Shown here: positions 32,605 through 42,700 of the stretch, piece after piece | Position numbering within the stretch: the stretch's first letter is position 1 | Layout of the letters: each line of letters begins with the position of its first letter | DNA from: Stemphylium vesicarium | Lineage: Eukaryota; Ascomycota; Dothideomycetes; Pleosporales; Pleosporaceae | DNA length: 64,000 bases | Direction of reading: 5' to 3' | Assembly (NCBI GenBank): GCA_004380135.1 | Contig: QXCR01000015.1 | Location: 248,001 to 312,000, forward strand | Notes under the pieces: model-generated | Told to the model about the DNA's origin: nothing | The model's database searches: none | Seen by the model: the letters and a program-made list of their open reading frames with translations, nothing else | Made by a program: the position numbers and the translations under genes

Positions 32605-35197
32605 TCAGTACTCCTCGTCCATTACCTCCTCTTTAGTATCCTCACGCTTCTCCTTTTTGACCCATTCGACGAACTCATCGATGACAGAGGGCCATGAAGC
32701 CTCCTCATTCCAGAAGCCCAACGTCTCGTCGTCAAGGGTAAGCTGCGCAAACTTGAGTGTCTCGTTCCACATGTCCTTGTTGACGCTCTTTTTCCATTCC
32801 GAAGTCACGAATTCAGTCCACCAGCTCAGCCATGGCGTACTCTCACTTGACCACTTGACTGCGGACAGTGGGGATGCGAAGAGAAGCTCCCAGTACAGGA
32901 CCGCATCCTCGAGTGCAACAGCCTTCTGGCCCGCAGCCCTAGCAATGGGGAATGTGTACTTGTAGACCCGAGTGAAGACTTCCTTGTTCTCGGGAAGCCT
33001 GCGCTTGAGATCCTGGATGTAATCTTTTTGCTTGGCGATCGTCTCGCAGCTATCATCCGGTTAGAACCATGATAGTTTTGTATCAGAACCATGATGGAAC
33101 CTGACTTACTTGCGCTCCGACCAGCCTTTCACGAACCCTTCACGACTCATCTCGCCCATGGTGGGTGCCTGTACGATCTCGAGAGCGGCGAGTGCTTCTA
33201 AGCCTTCGGGGTTGACGTCAATGTGTTGGAAGTAGTTGAAGGTACCATCCACTCCAACAATGTCCTTGTCTTGGGCGCCAGCGACTTGGTATTTGTCGAA
33301 CAAGGTGTTGAGAGTAGACTTGACTGCAGAAGAAGCCTGCGGTGCTCCGCCGCCGCTATAGTATCTGCACTAAGGTGTCAGCATTTGTAAGCTGGAATGT
33401 TCAGATGCTGGTATTGTGAGCGATGTAGTTGTCAGGGAGGCATTTAACAGGTTCCGTAGAGAAGGATAGATGGGCCTGGCAAATAAATAGCCTGAGAAGG
33501 GGCCGTGATATTTCGCATTGGAGGAATGAAGGGGTGCCTAGGCTCCCGTACCGAATGTGACGAGATGCTCCAAACTGACGCTGGGATAGGCTGGCAGGCT
33601 CACAAAGGTCGAGGCTGTTGTACAAAACATGGCTGAGGTGTTCGGTTTGGAGCCGGTGTTGCTCTACTTCGAGAGGGTGTGGCCAAATCGGTAGCTGAGA
33701 GACAGAGGGTGATGTCGAGCCATCCTTGGCACCGTTTAGCCCAATGGTGGAGTCTGGAGACCTTGTAGCAATCCGTGGTTGAGACGACGTGTGGGAAGAG
33801 CCGATGAAGAGAGAGCTGGAGTGTGATCCGATGGAGCTGATACGTTCTCGTCGACTACGCCCTGCAAGCTGTCTGGCTCTGTCTTGCGAGGACCCGAACA
33901 TAGCGAGCCGAAGCGATCGGTCGAATCTCAACAGCCAAATGTAATGAAAGCTAGGGAGACTCGCGGCTTTTGTATTACTATTGACGTTGGATGTTTACTG
34001 TATTTGGTCGACTGACTGAAGCGAAGGTGGGCAAATAGGACGATCGGATAGTTTGTTGTGGCCTGGTATTGTGGGAAGGAAGGCATAACGCTGTGCAGGC
34101 TGACTCAAAGAAGTAGCCGTGAAGCGAGCTTGCCATAAAGAGAGGCTTGAAGTGCAAGAACTATCTCGTGCGTCGTCCTTTCCAAGAGTTGTCGTCCGTA
34201 GCTACCCAGCCGCCGTGCTCCCATGTCGGACAGCTTCCATTATGGTATCGCATCACCCTCGGCTCATAGAATTGTGTGATTTCCAACCTCCTCAGAGCCA
34301 CCGATGCCTTTTATATGTATATGCGACACATAGGATCAGTGGCGGCTGACTGTCCAATTCATCCTAGGGTTGGCGTCGCAAGTTGGATTCCATGAGGCAG
34401 GATCGGTCGGTTCTTCGGTCGGTCGATGTCATACCTGACTTCCACTACACCGATGTGCAGGGGCAGGATGTAGCCAGGGGGAATGCTAGGCAAGAATAGT
34501 GAATATAGAGAAGATGGTACTTACGCATTCACGGCATTCTGGGCGTCCCATCCATGCGTCTTCAACGCCCTCACCGCAGTGTTCCTATCGACCTGGGTGA
34601 AGCTTATGAACTGCTGAATGGCAGCCTTCTGCTGGGAGCTGTATACTGCAGGCATTTTGCGTTAGCGGCGTGTGTAAGTCGCAAGGCTTCTGGATGCAAA
34701 GTTCGAGGTGCGCAGTAGTCGCAGGGTTATGAGGAGCCGCGGGAGTGGCAGGGTGAATGTTAATGTGAAGGGAGAGAGAGATGGTGCAAAGAAAAAATGC
34801 AGGAGGATTCAGAGTATGCTCGAGTCTGGCCATGCGCCACAAGTGACAGACGTGGTGAATCGTGGGTCTGCGATATCTTGGGCGAGATGTGACGCAGCGT
34901 CGAGGCAGCAATTGACCGACCCCGCCGACAGCCCACCATTGGCCCCTTGTTCGTGCACCCAAGCCCCGGAATTAAGGCCGCAGCGACGGGGCTGACCTGC
35001 AGCTCGGCCTCTCACGTTGTTGACCAGGGTAAATCTCCTGACAATCCCGAGGACAAGAGAGAGAGAAAGAAAAGAAACGTCGTCTTACCTTCTTCAGCAT
35101 CAGATGCAAGCCTCTTGCTCTTCCTGGAAACTTTGGTTTTCTTGTCGGCATCCTCGGTGGCTGCAGCGCTATCTGCGTTCTTGCGCTTGGGCGGCAT
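32605..35197 (-). CDS. DCN1: Dcn1-like cullin neddylation factor
   Basis: Scaffold-type E3 co-factor that binds cullins and Ubc12 and promotes attachment of Nedd8/Rub1. Exons on the minus strand: 35197-35089, 34645-34525, 33364-33110, 33049-32605. Introns are 443, 1160 and 60 nt; product 309 aa. Exon 1 gives a basic leader (MPPKRKNADS...KKTKVSRKSKR) like a nuclear localisation signal. Exon 2 encodes a UBA-like helix bundle (SSQQKAAIQQFISFTQVDRN, HGWDAQNAVNAY). Exons 3-4 carry the PONY/DUF298 domain, with FPIARAAGQK, YWELLF and the closing WPSVIDEFVEWV. A shorter model starting at ATG 34655 (MPA then VYSSQQ) would lose the basic leader. The two large introns are exceptional for this window; the 1160-nt one contains a 166-codon open frame. 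Confidence 0.9.
33365..34524 (-). other. 1160-nt intron of DCN1 with an internal ORF
   Basis: Donor GTAAGT at 34524 and acceptor TGCAG at 33365, joining ...VNA to YYSGGGAPQ in phase. All other introns in the window are at most 443 nt and most are about 50. On the same strand an open frame with ATG at 33901 runs to 33401 (166 aa, Ser/Pro/Leu-rich, includes SVSQLPIWPHPLEVEQHR). It has no recognisable domain. It could be a decayed insertion, a nested gene or chance. Confidence 0.6.
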
Positions 35198-35862
35198 CAA
35201 GTCGGCGTCTTCCTGAGTACTATCGGTAGACTGGCGTGGAGGCGGAACTGATCGAGCGCCGTGCGACTGCGAGTGGTTTGGGAAGTGAGGACTCGGAGAG
35301 CTGCGTTCTGGCCGGGCAGGAAGAAGCTCGTGCACCCCGTCAATATCTGTGCGCTTGAAGCAGAGCAGTTGACGGGCAAAGCCGCGCAGATGTACCATGT
35401 AGGGCTGATTGCTCTCACTGGCAAGCGGTGCTGTGACGTGAGTGGACGAAATGCGGCTAGTGCCTTCCCGAAACAGTCAAAATTGTCGAGGTGAAGATGT
35501 TTGCATAATTCCAAATCTTCTGAAATTCTGGAGTGAGGCTGAACGACAATGTTGGCGGTAGGCCAACTTACAGCGTGGATGAGCCCTGAACCAGGCGCGG
35601 TGCACGTTCAGCTCACCAGACTAGTTGGCTGTCGCAAAAGTGACGCGGGATCATGTGTTTCCAGCGTCACTCAGAACATCAATGTATGCAACCTCTGTGT
35701 GTCGACAGCCGGAATCGTAGGTTTCATAGCCTTGCATACTTGGCCAGCTGAAAGCCAAAGCTACAAGGAGCAAGCACATTGTTCTAATTATCCATCAATA
35801 AAATGTTGCAACTACTGCTTGAGCACCTGCTCTGCTCCCTTTGCTGTGCAACAACGGAACAT
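35198..35862. other. Intergenic, DCN1 promoter and POL12 3' flank
   Basis: No gene supported. Short frames have no recognisable product. Confidence 0.5.
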
Positions 35863-38105
35863 CTAGATTCGTACAATATCCACTCGCGTCCTCTCCCAGA
35901 GCTTATGCGCTACAGCGAGCCCCTTCTCTCTTTCCGTGTCATTGACAGCGGCAGGCTGGACAATCATGCGTGCATATGTTCCGGCTGCGCGTCGTTTGGC
36001 CAATGTGCCCGGATTGATTACCAATACAGATTCGACGACCTGGATGACTGTCAGTAAGTTGCTGTAGAAGAAGTTCGTCAGAGGCCATACCTTGACAGTG
36101 CCTTGGAGCACGCTGGGGGTGATGAGTATGTCAGGCCGAACATTGAGCATTTCGCCCAGTTTGAGATAGCTGGTGTCTAGCATTGTGCCAAGTGGGAGGA
36201 ACGGAGAAGGCGTCTGCTCCTCTTCTTCTGCTTCTTCGCCCTCCTTCCGCTCGCTGCTTGCTGTGCCACTCTTCATCACCTTCTCCTCGATTGGCGCTGG
36301 CATAAACTGCTGCTTGTCCCTCCCGGTCGGTGGAAACAGAGGCAAGAAGCTCCGTTGTTCGATCAAATTGCGAGCACAGCGTTCGTAGATGTTCGTTTGT
36401 CGCGCCTTACCACCTGCGAGCTCTTCTCTTCGCAGCATGTCAAGGTTATCAATCGAAGACATGCCCACTGTCATTTCATTCATGCTAACGGTCATCGGGT
36501 TCGTAACGCACTGCACCATCTTCCCCGCTGCTCCAAAGCCAAGCTCCTTCTTGATGAACTTGTCTTGTGGGAAAGCAGCATGATGGTGATGCGCGTCTCG
36601 CAAACTGGGTACCAAGAGAACATTACATGTTGGTACGCGTTTGTTGAAGTTCTGAATAGCGCTAGAGATGTGGTGTCGGAAGAGATCAGTCATGGTAGCT
36701 TGATCTGGACTCGCATTTGGCGGCGCGTCGAAATCTCCTGATCTGATTTGAGGGTGCTCTGCGTCGAGAAATGGGCCGATTAAAATGATGGAATCTGCGT
36801 AGGCTTCAGCAGCTTTATCGAGGAAAGTATGTAGAGGCGCAAAGTCGAGGTTTTGATCCGTCGTGTAGGGCCCGGACGCGATCATGAGAGTCAAAGGCCG
36901 GACATTGTCTGGATCAGAGTCGGGTGTGTCGAGGTACCGGGTGTTGATGGCGTCTAGCTCATCTGGTTTCGTAGCAGGCGGGTTCAGAAGTGGTAGGGAG
37001 AGTACCTCAGACACTACGAATGCGTCACCCGATGCGTTCGTGCCGCGCAGAGCAACAATCTGGCCAGGGAAGAAGTCATACGACGGCAGTCCCTCGACAT
37101 TCAAAGGTATACGTCGCCCCGAGCCATTCCTCCGCGAGCCCTCAAGCACTATCGATGCGGTATTGAGCTTGCCCTCGCTGGTGTCGCATGCTATCCGCCC
37201 AACAGCGATAATTTCGCTCGGTGAGGGGTAGTTTGGATTACCGAATGCGCTTTCGTCCAGACCTGCGGATTCCCTAAGAATTTCACGAAACTCGTCAATT
37301 CTGTCGTCCAGTACTTCTGATGCCTCCGAAAGTTTCATAGCCATGGTCCGATATGAGAACTTGGACATGTCTGTATTGGCCTTGAGCTTAATGCGGGGTT
37401 CCTTCGGCTCTTCTGAAGGCGGCTCTGGAACGGCGATGTCTGTCTGCATGAATTGTTCGGTTATGTCGTTCGCGTTGGTGCGAGAGGCAAAGTCAAATAC
37501 ACTGAACAAGTATTAGTGGGCGTTGTTGTAGTACTGCTTCGAATGCTTACGGTCCACCAGAAGTCTCGGCCTTTGGGGTCATGAATCCTCCTGGAGAGCT
37601 CATTTCATGTGCCTTGTTCGCCTTGCTTCCTGGGGTTTGGAAGTTCGCCTTGCGCTTTATCGTGCTGCCATTGGTGCCGTTTGGGGCGCTCTGGCGTGGT
37701 GTATTCGGGACGAGCCCTTCCAGTCTGTTTCCAATCAGTGATATTCCCCGTATACCTTGATTGTCTCGGAACGTACATGTCAAACATATCCCCGCCCTTT
37801 GCTCTTGGTGTTGGCTGACCCCGCTTGACGTCGTTCCTTGCCTGAGCCTTCCCTCTGCTTTCCCGTTCTAATGCGTCTTGTATGGTTTTCTTGAAGTCTC
37901 GTGCGGTCTTCACGTCCATCTTGTTTTCTTCTCCGCCCATCTTCATGTTGTACGCCTGCCATTTGAAGTCCAATTCCTCTGGCGAGATGGAATATAATCG
38001 GCACATCGATTGCAGTTCAGCGAGAACATCGGCGGGAAATTCATCGTCCTTGGTGTCACAATAGCGCTCGAAGCGCTCGGTGAGTTCGGTGGTTACGTCG
38101 TCCAT
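35863..38105 (-). CDS. POL12: DNA polymerase alpha-primase subunit B (Pol12)
   Basis: Regulatory B subunit that tethers the catalytic subunit for replication initiation and telomere capping. Exons on the minus strand: 38105-37777, 37724-37551, 37501-36091, 36039-35863. Introns are 52, 49 and 51 nt; product 696 aa. The N-terminal helical domain (MDDVTTELTERFERYCDTKD) is followed by a Ser/Pro-rich linker. Then come the OB fold and calcineurin-like phosphoesterase-type domain, the latter inactive in this family (LMIASGPYTT, IILIGPFLDAEHP, NVLLVPSLRDAHHHHAAFP, KMVQCVTNPMTVSMNE) and the closing VVESVLVINPGTLAKRRAAG. The last intron is a multiple of three without a stop. Its removal joins GTVK to VVESVLVINPG as in homologues, while retention would add 17 residues. 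It is divergent from the PITP gene, 267 bp away. Confidence 0.94.
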
Positions 38106-38181
38106 TTGGTTTGCGATTATGGGTAATATGGGATGTTGAGCGTGAAAGCACTTTGCGCGTGGAAACACCGAAGACCCGAAG

Positions 38182-38196
38182 ACGCGTAGAACGCGT
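38182..38196. promoter_or_regulatory. Two MCB (ACGCGT) boxes upstream of POL12
   Basis: ACGCGT occurs at 38182-38187 and 38191-38196, about 80 bp upstream of the POL12 start codon. This is the MluI cell-cycle box bound by MBF (Mbp1/Swi6 in yeast, Res/Cdc10 in fission yeast), which drives G1/S transcription of replication genes including polymerase alpha subunits. Palindromic sites and the shared promoter mean the plus-strand gene could also respond. Confidence 0.6.
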
Positions 38197-38372
38197 CGGG
38201 CGGGGCTAGCATGGAGACAGCCTAGCGGCGATCGCCATACATGCAGGGTCCGCCATGTTTCCCAAAAAGTTGTCCTGTCTCAACAACGCAATTGAGGGCC
38301 TGATTCGCATACTCTCAATTCCTGTGTCTTTAAAATTACCAAGATCATACTTCAGATCTCAACTTCCCCAAC

Positions 38373-39491
38373 ATGTCAGCGATCGGCCCCTTCGCTGAGC
38401 CAGTTCCGGGCTGCAAGCCTGCAGCTGCCCCCGTCCTCACCGCCGACCAACAAACCAAGTACGAGCAGCTCCTTGCCGATGTTCGCACCTGGGAGTCGCT
38501 ACCTACCACGTCCGCAAAGACTGCTGAAACCTCGCCTATCTCCGATGATGAGCGCATGTGGCTCACCCGCGAATGCCTCCTCAGATACCTCCGCGCTACC
38601 AAGTGGACCGTCCAGCAAGCCGCCCAGCGTCTGCGTTCTACTCTAGTTTGGCGTCGCGAATATGGTACAGACCGTTTCACCGCCGAATATATCTCTGAGG
38701 AGAATGCCACCGGAAAGCAAGTCTTGCTAGGTTTCGACAACGACGGAAGACCGTGCCTCTACCTACTACCACAGAACCAGAACACCAAGGAGACGCCCAA
38801 ACGGGTGGAGCACTTGGTATACATGCTAGAACGCACCATCGACCTTCATCCACCTGGTCAAGAGAGCCTGGCACTGTTGATCGACTTCCGTAACACTGGA
38901 GCTGGAGGAACCCCTAGCTTGGGAGTAGCAAAGCAGGTCCTGGACATCCTTCAGAACCACTACCCCGAACGACTCGGCAGGGCACTGCTCACGAATCGTA
39001 GGTGTTACCCTTCCCAAACATAATGCACCAGTACTGACATCCCGATAGTCCCCTGGTATGTCAATACCTTCCTCAAGCTGGTGAACCCCTTCATCGACCC
39101 CGTCACAAAGTCGAAGATCAAGTCGAACGAACCCCTCCCCAACCACGTCCCCGCCTCCCAACTCATGAAGGTCTCCGGTGGTGAGGTCGACTTCAAATAC
39201 GATCACTCAATCTACTGGCCTGCGCTTGAGAAGCTCACCAATGAGAGGAAACAACAAAGGAGGGAGCGATGGGAAAAGGCTGGCAAGATCATTGGAGAGA
39301 GTGAGATCTACCTCTGGGGTGGGGAGGAGCCAAGTCTCAATGCTGGAAAGGCAGAGCCAGCAGCAGATGCGGTAGAGTCAACAGACACCGCAGCACCTGC
39401 CACAGCGGGAGATGCCAACGGCGCTCAACTTGCCGAAGGTGTTGAGAAGCTTGATATCAAGGAGGGAGAGCCGGTCAAGACTGCAGCATAA
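38373..39491 (+). CDS. PDR16: Sec14/CRAL-TRIO phosphatidylinositol transfer protein, Pdr16-like
   Basis: Exons 38373-38997 and 39049-39491; a 51-nt intron joins ALLTN to LPWYVNTF. The product is 355 aa. A CRAL-TRIO N-terminal helical region (RECLLRYLRATKWTVQQAAQ) is followed by the lipid-binding CRAL-TRIO domain (GKQVLLGFDNDGRPCLYL, LALLIDFRNTG, VLDILQNHYPERLGRALLTN, VNPFIDPVTKSKI, GGEVDFKYDH). The C-terminal tail is acidic and Ala-rich. These landmarks match the Pdr16/Pdr17 branch of Sec14-like proteins, which transfer phosphatidylinositol and affect sterol balance and azole tolerance in yeast. Assignment to PDR16 rather than PDR17 is inference. Confidence 0.88.
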
Positions 39492-42400
39492 GCAAAACGT
39501 CACTTTCTAATGTTTGATACATCTCATATCTATAGATCTAATACTACTTCTGGGATGATCAGGCCCATTGTCACCATCACGGGTGAGAACAGCACCCAAG
39601 TAATCGCGTAGCCATAACGCCGTTGTCAGTAACATCTTCCTCCCATGCGAGTCTGGGCAATATCCCCACATCATGAAGTTATCTAGTGTATCAAATTAGA
39701 ATACGATATCTTTCGCTGCATTCACTGGAGCGGTATAGCGTCAATCAAAATGAATGCTATGTCTCATAACCTTTGCAAGCATGCCCGTCATCGCCCAGAC
39801 TCTATATTCCGAGGGGGGTACAAGACCCATGCATGTAGTTCAGGGTCGGACTCGCAGACAACTAGTACTGGTGAAACCGAGTGTTGTGTATTTCGGGACC
39901 AGGCCGCGTGCTGCCAAGGGTGACTAAGTGTTTTGGCCCCATCTGCAGTTGCACGATTGCGTCGTCCTTGCCCACTTCACACTTCTCCGCTCTACATATG
40001 CACACCGGGACCACTGCGACAGGTGCTCGTTTCCACAAATGCTTTCTTGTCTCCGATCGCGATATCAATCACCTCTCTTGCTGCCGTCGGCTTGCTTTTG
40101 ATTGATAATATCATCATCTTGCTCCGCGCGCGGGGCTGAAATCAGGCTTTCTTTGTTCTATTATCAGACAATGGCCCGCGCACCAGAAAATGAGACATTG
40201 CGCAGCTCGGCTAAAGCCCTCGGATTCGACATCCCAAGAGGCTAAGACAATCGTGGTCAGCCTATCTGCATCTTATTCACTCTTGTTGGCCCCTCCCTCG
40301 TGCCATCGGCCAGTTTTCTGCTGTCACAACTTTTCATGTTGTCATGCCCTATCTTCTATCCTTTCTCTTACGTCTGATGGCGGCCGGCCTGCGAAATGGC
40401 TATCGCATTGGAGGCTTCGGGCTCGCCGATAGAGTCACACATTTCACCTCGCTTGCGTTGACATGCCTTTAGGGTGGTCGGTGTTGACATACACCCCCCA
40501 CAAGCGTTTTGTGGGGGTGCCGACGTCTCCAGACACACCGTTTATGGGGGCCGGGGTCCTAGCGCGCGGGAGCTCCGACTACGTTACGCTCCACTATCCC
40601 TCATTAAAGGCAAGGTACCAGATCCTCGTCTTGCCAGTACGGCCGTTTAATTCTGTTGCAGTGTCGAGGCTTCGGTGGAAGCGATAAGGCTGCCAACAAT
40701 AGTCCCCTCCACTACCTCGGGTCAATGCGTTGCCGACCGCCATGACGAGAACATGGGTAGAGAGAATGAGAAGGTGTAGGCGCTTATCTGCTTTTAGAAG
40801 TCCTGCATCCTCTACACGGTAGCTCGGTAAGGCAGACCAGACTGCGATTCCGTGTTAGCCCCATCTCCTCCGTTGCGCTGATCCGACCTTGGGCTTTTCA
40901 GTAAGACTGGCCAATTGAAAGAGCATGGTTCCGCCAGTAAGAGCCGTGGGAGAGATCACAAGGCGGTCGGTGTCGTGTCTTCATGGCTTGCATCTTCTTC
41001 GCTGTCACTAGATTTTAGTCTGGTGTGAGCCAAGATGCTAGAGACATGCCATACATCGCAACTCGAGCTCGATTGTGTTTCCCTTTCGCCTTCAAGACTG
41101 CTGATTAGACGCTCACTTGTTTCTATGCATTCTTTGCTCAAGACGGAGCTGGCGACAAGCTAAACGTGGCTGTTCCTGTACACTGTTCTCTGTAAAAAAA
41201 GAGATTTCTGATACTCACGACATGGGAGATACTAGCACAGCAAGCCTGTGCTTGGGTCTTACATCATTTGGCATTCAAGAGTCGGCCGCAAGGCTGGGAC
41301 CTGCATGGTGCACACCATCTCAATTAGGACAACGCTGGAATACCCATTTTTACCCATACCATTCCCAAGATTCGAGCATCGCTCCACGTGCGCCTCGAGC
41401 CCAACACTTATTCGAACCGACTGGCTGGTACCGTCTGTCCAACAGTGGAGTAAGCAACCAGGGAATCGGGTAGCCTTGCCCATGCCTCCCCATGCTTTCC
41501 CATCGGACGCTTTGATCTCCAGACTGTGCCGGCGTACGCTAACCAGACGCTTGATAGTCAAAGGTATCTCTTTTCTTATCACTTGAGACTACTCGACCTG
41601 CAGCCGCGGTCGGATCATGCAACCTCGGTTTCCATGGCCTTTGGGCATTGGTCTGCTCTCGCATATCAATCGAGAAAGAAGCCCGGGCGAGCTTCGACCA
41701 TACGCTTCTCTTCCACTTGGCCAATCAGCCGGTTACACCACCCTTCACGCAGCCCACGTATGGATCACCGATGGAGATTTGCCACCCCACGTTCCTGCGT
41801 ATCTACACATATATGACTGGCATGGTTGCAAAGGAAGAACTTGATGTTGCTGCCACATGCACAACGACTTCGCATATCTTCGTGATAGTATCTTCATTCG
41901 TACACCATTTGATCACATCCTCTACTTCCACTATCGAGTATTGTATCGCTGCGACGTTCAGTTATACATACCATGTTTTCAGCACCGGGACGCTCAAGGA
42001 CGTCTGGTCGTCAAGGCCCTATTGAAGTATCTATCCATTTTGGCACGCCTACTACTTCACCTTAGTCGCTTAGAGATACTGATTGGACAGCAGAACGAAC
42101 GGCCAGCCACACAACCGTGCAAGCATGCCCATATCACGATGCACTCCTTCGGCTCACGGCGCCTATGAATACCCATCCAGGCATGCATCCCATGGATCGA
42201 TTCCTCGCAACGCCCTCGTCGCAACACCATGTAGCGTTTACCGCCACAACCATGGTGGGCACTGCCGCCTCTGATGGCTGCACCTGCAGCTCTGTTCCGA
42301 AGGGCGTACTAAAAGCTTCAGCGGCAACTGCGATAGCGCAGAGTAGTTATACAGCGGGCTCATCGGTTGATAACCAAGGTTAGGGAAGCTTGTTGTAGTG

Positions 42401-42700
42401 TTAGTGGGGATCTGAATACAATCAAAAAGCATTGCACTACAAGTCCTTCTCGACTTCAATAAGAGTACCATGATGGAGTTGTCTTACCAACCGTGAACAT
42501 GAAGTTTACCGGCTTTGTATTTACTAGGATAGGTAACAAAGTTCATCCATCGATTGCGTATGTGTTCGAGTGAATAGTAGAACAGCGCCCAAGACCTCAA
42601 CCCAGGAATACAAACATCGCGAACACCAGTGAATACCTGCGGGTACCAAGCTTTCCCTGATAGAGCCTAGCGCTCCACTCACGAAGACAGCTGCACTCGC
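39492..42700. other. Gene desert, left part
   Basis: 3.2 kb with no supported gene. Open frames are short, overlap heavily and start mostly at non-ATG codons. Base composition is not strikingly AT-rich, so there is no obvious sign of heavy RIP mutation by eye. It leads into the repeat array. Confidence 0.5.
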
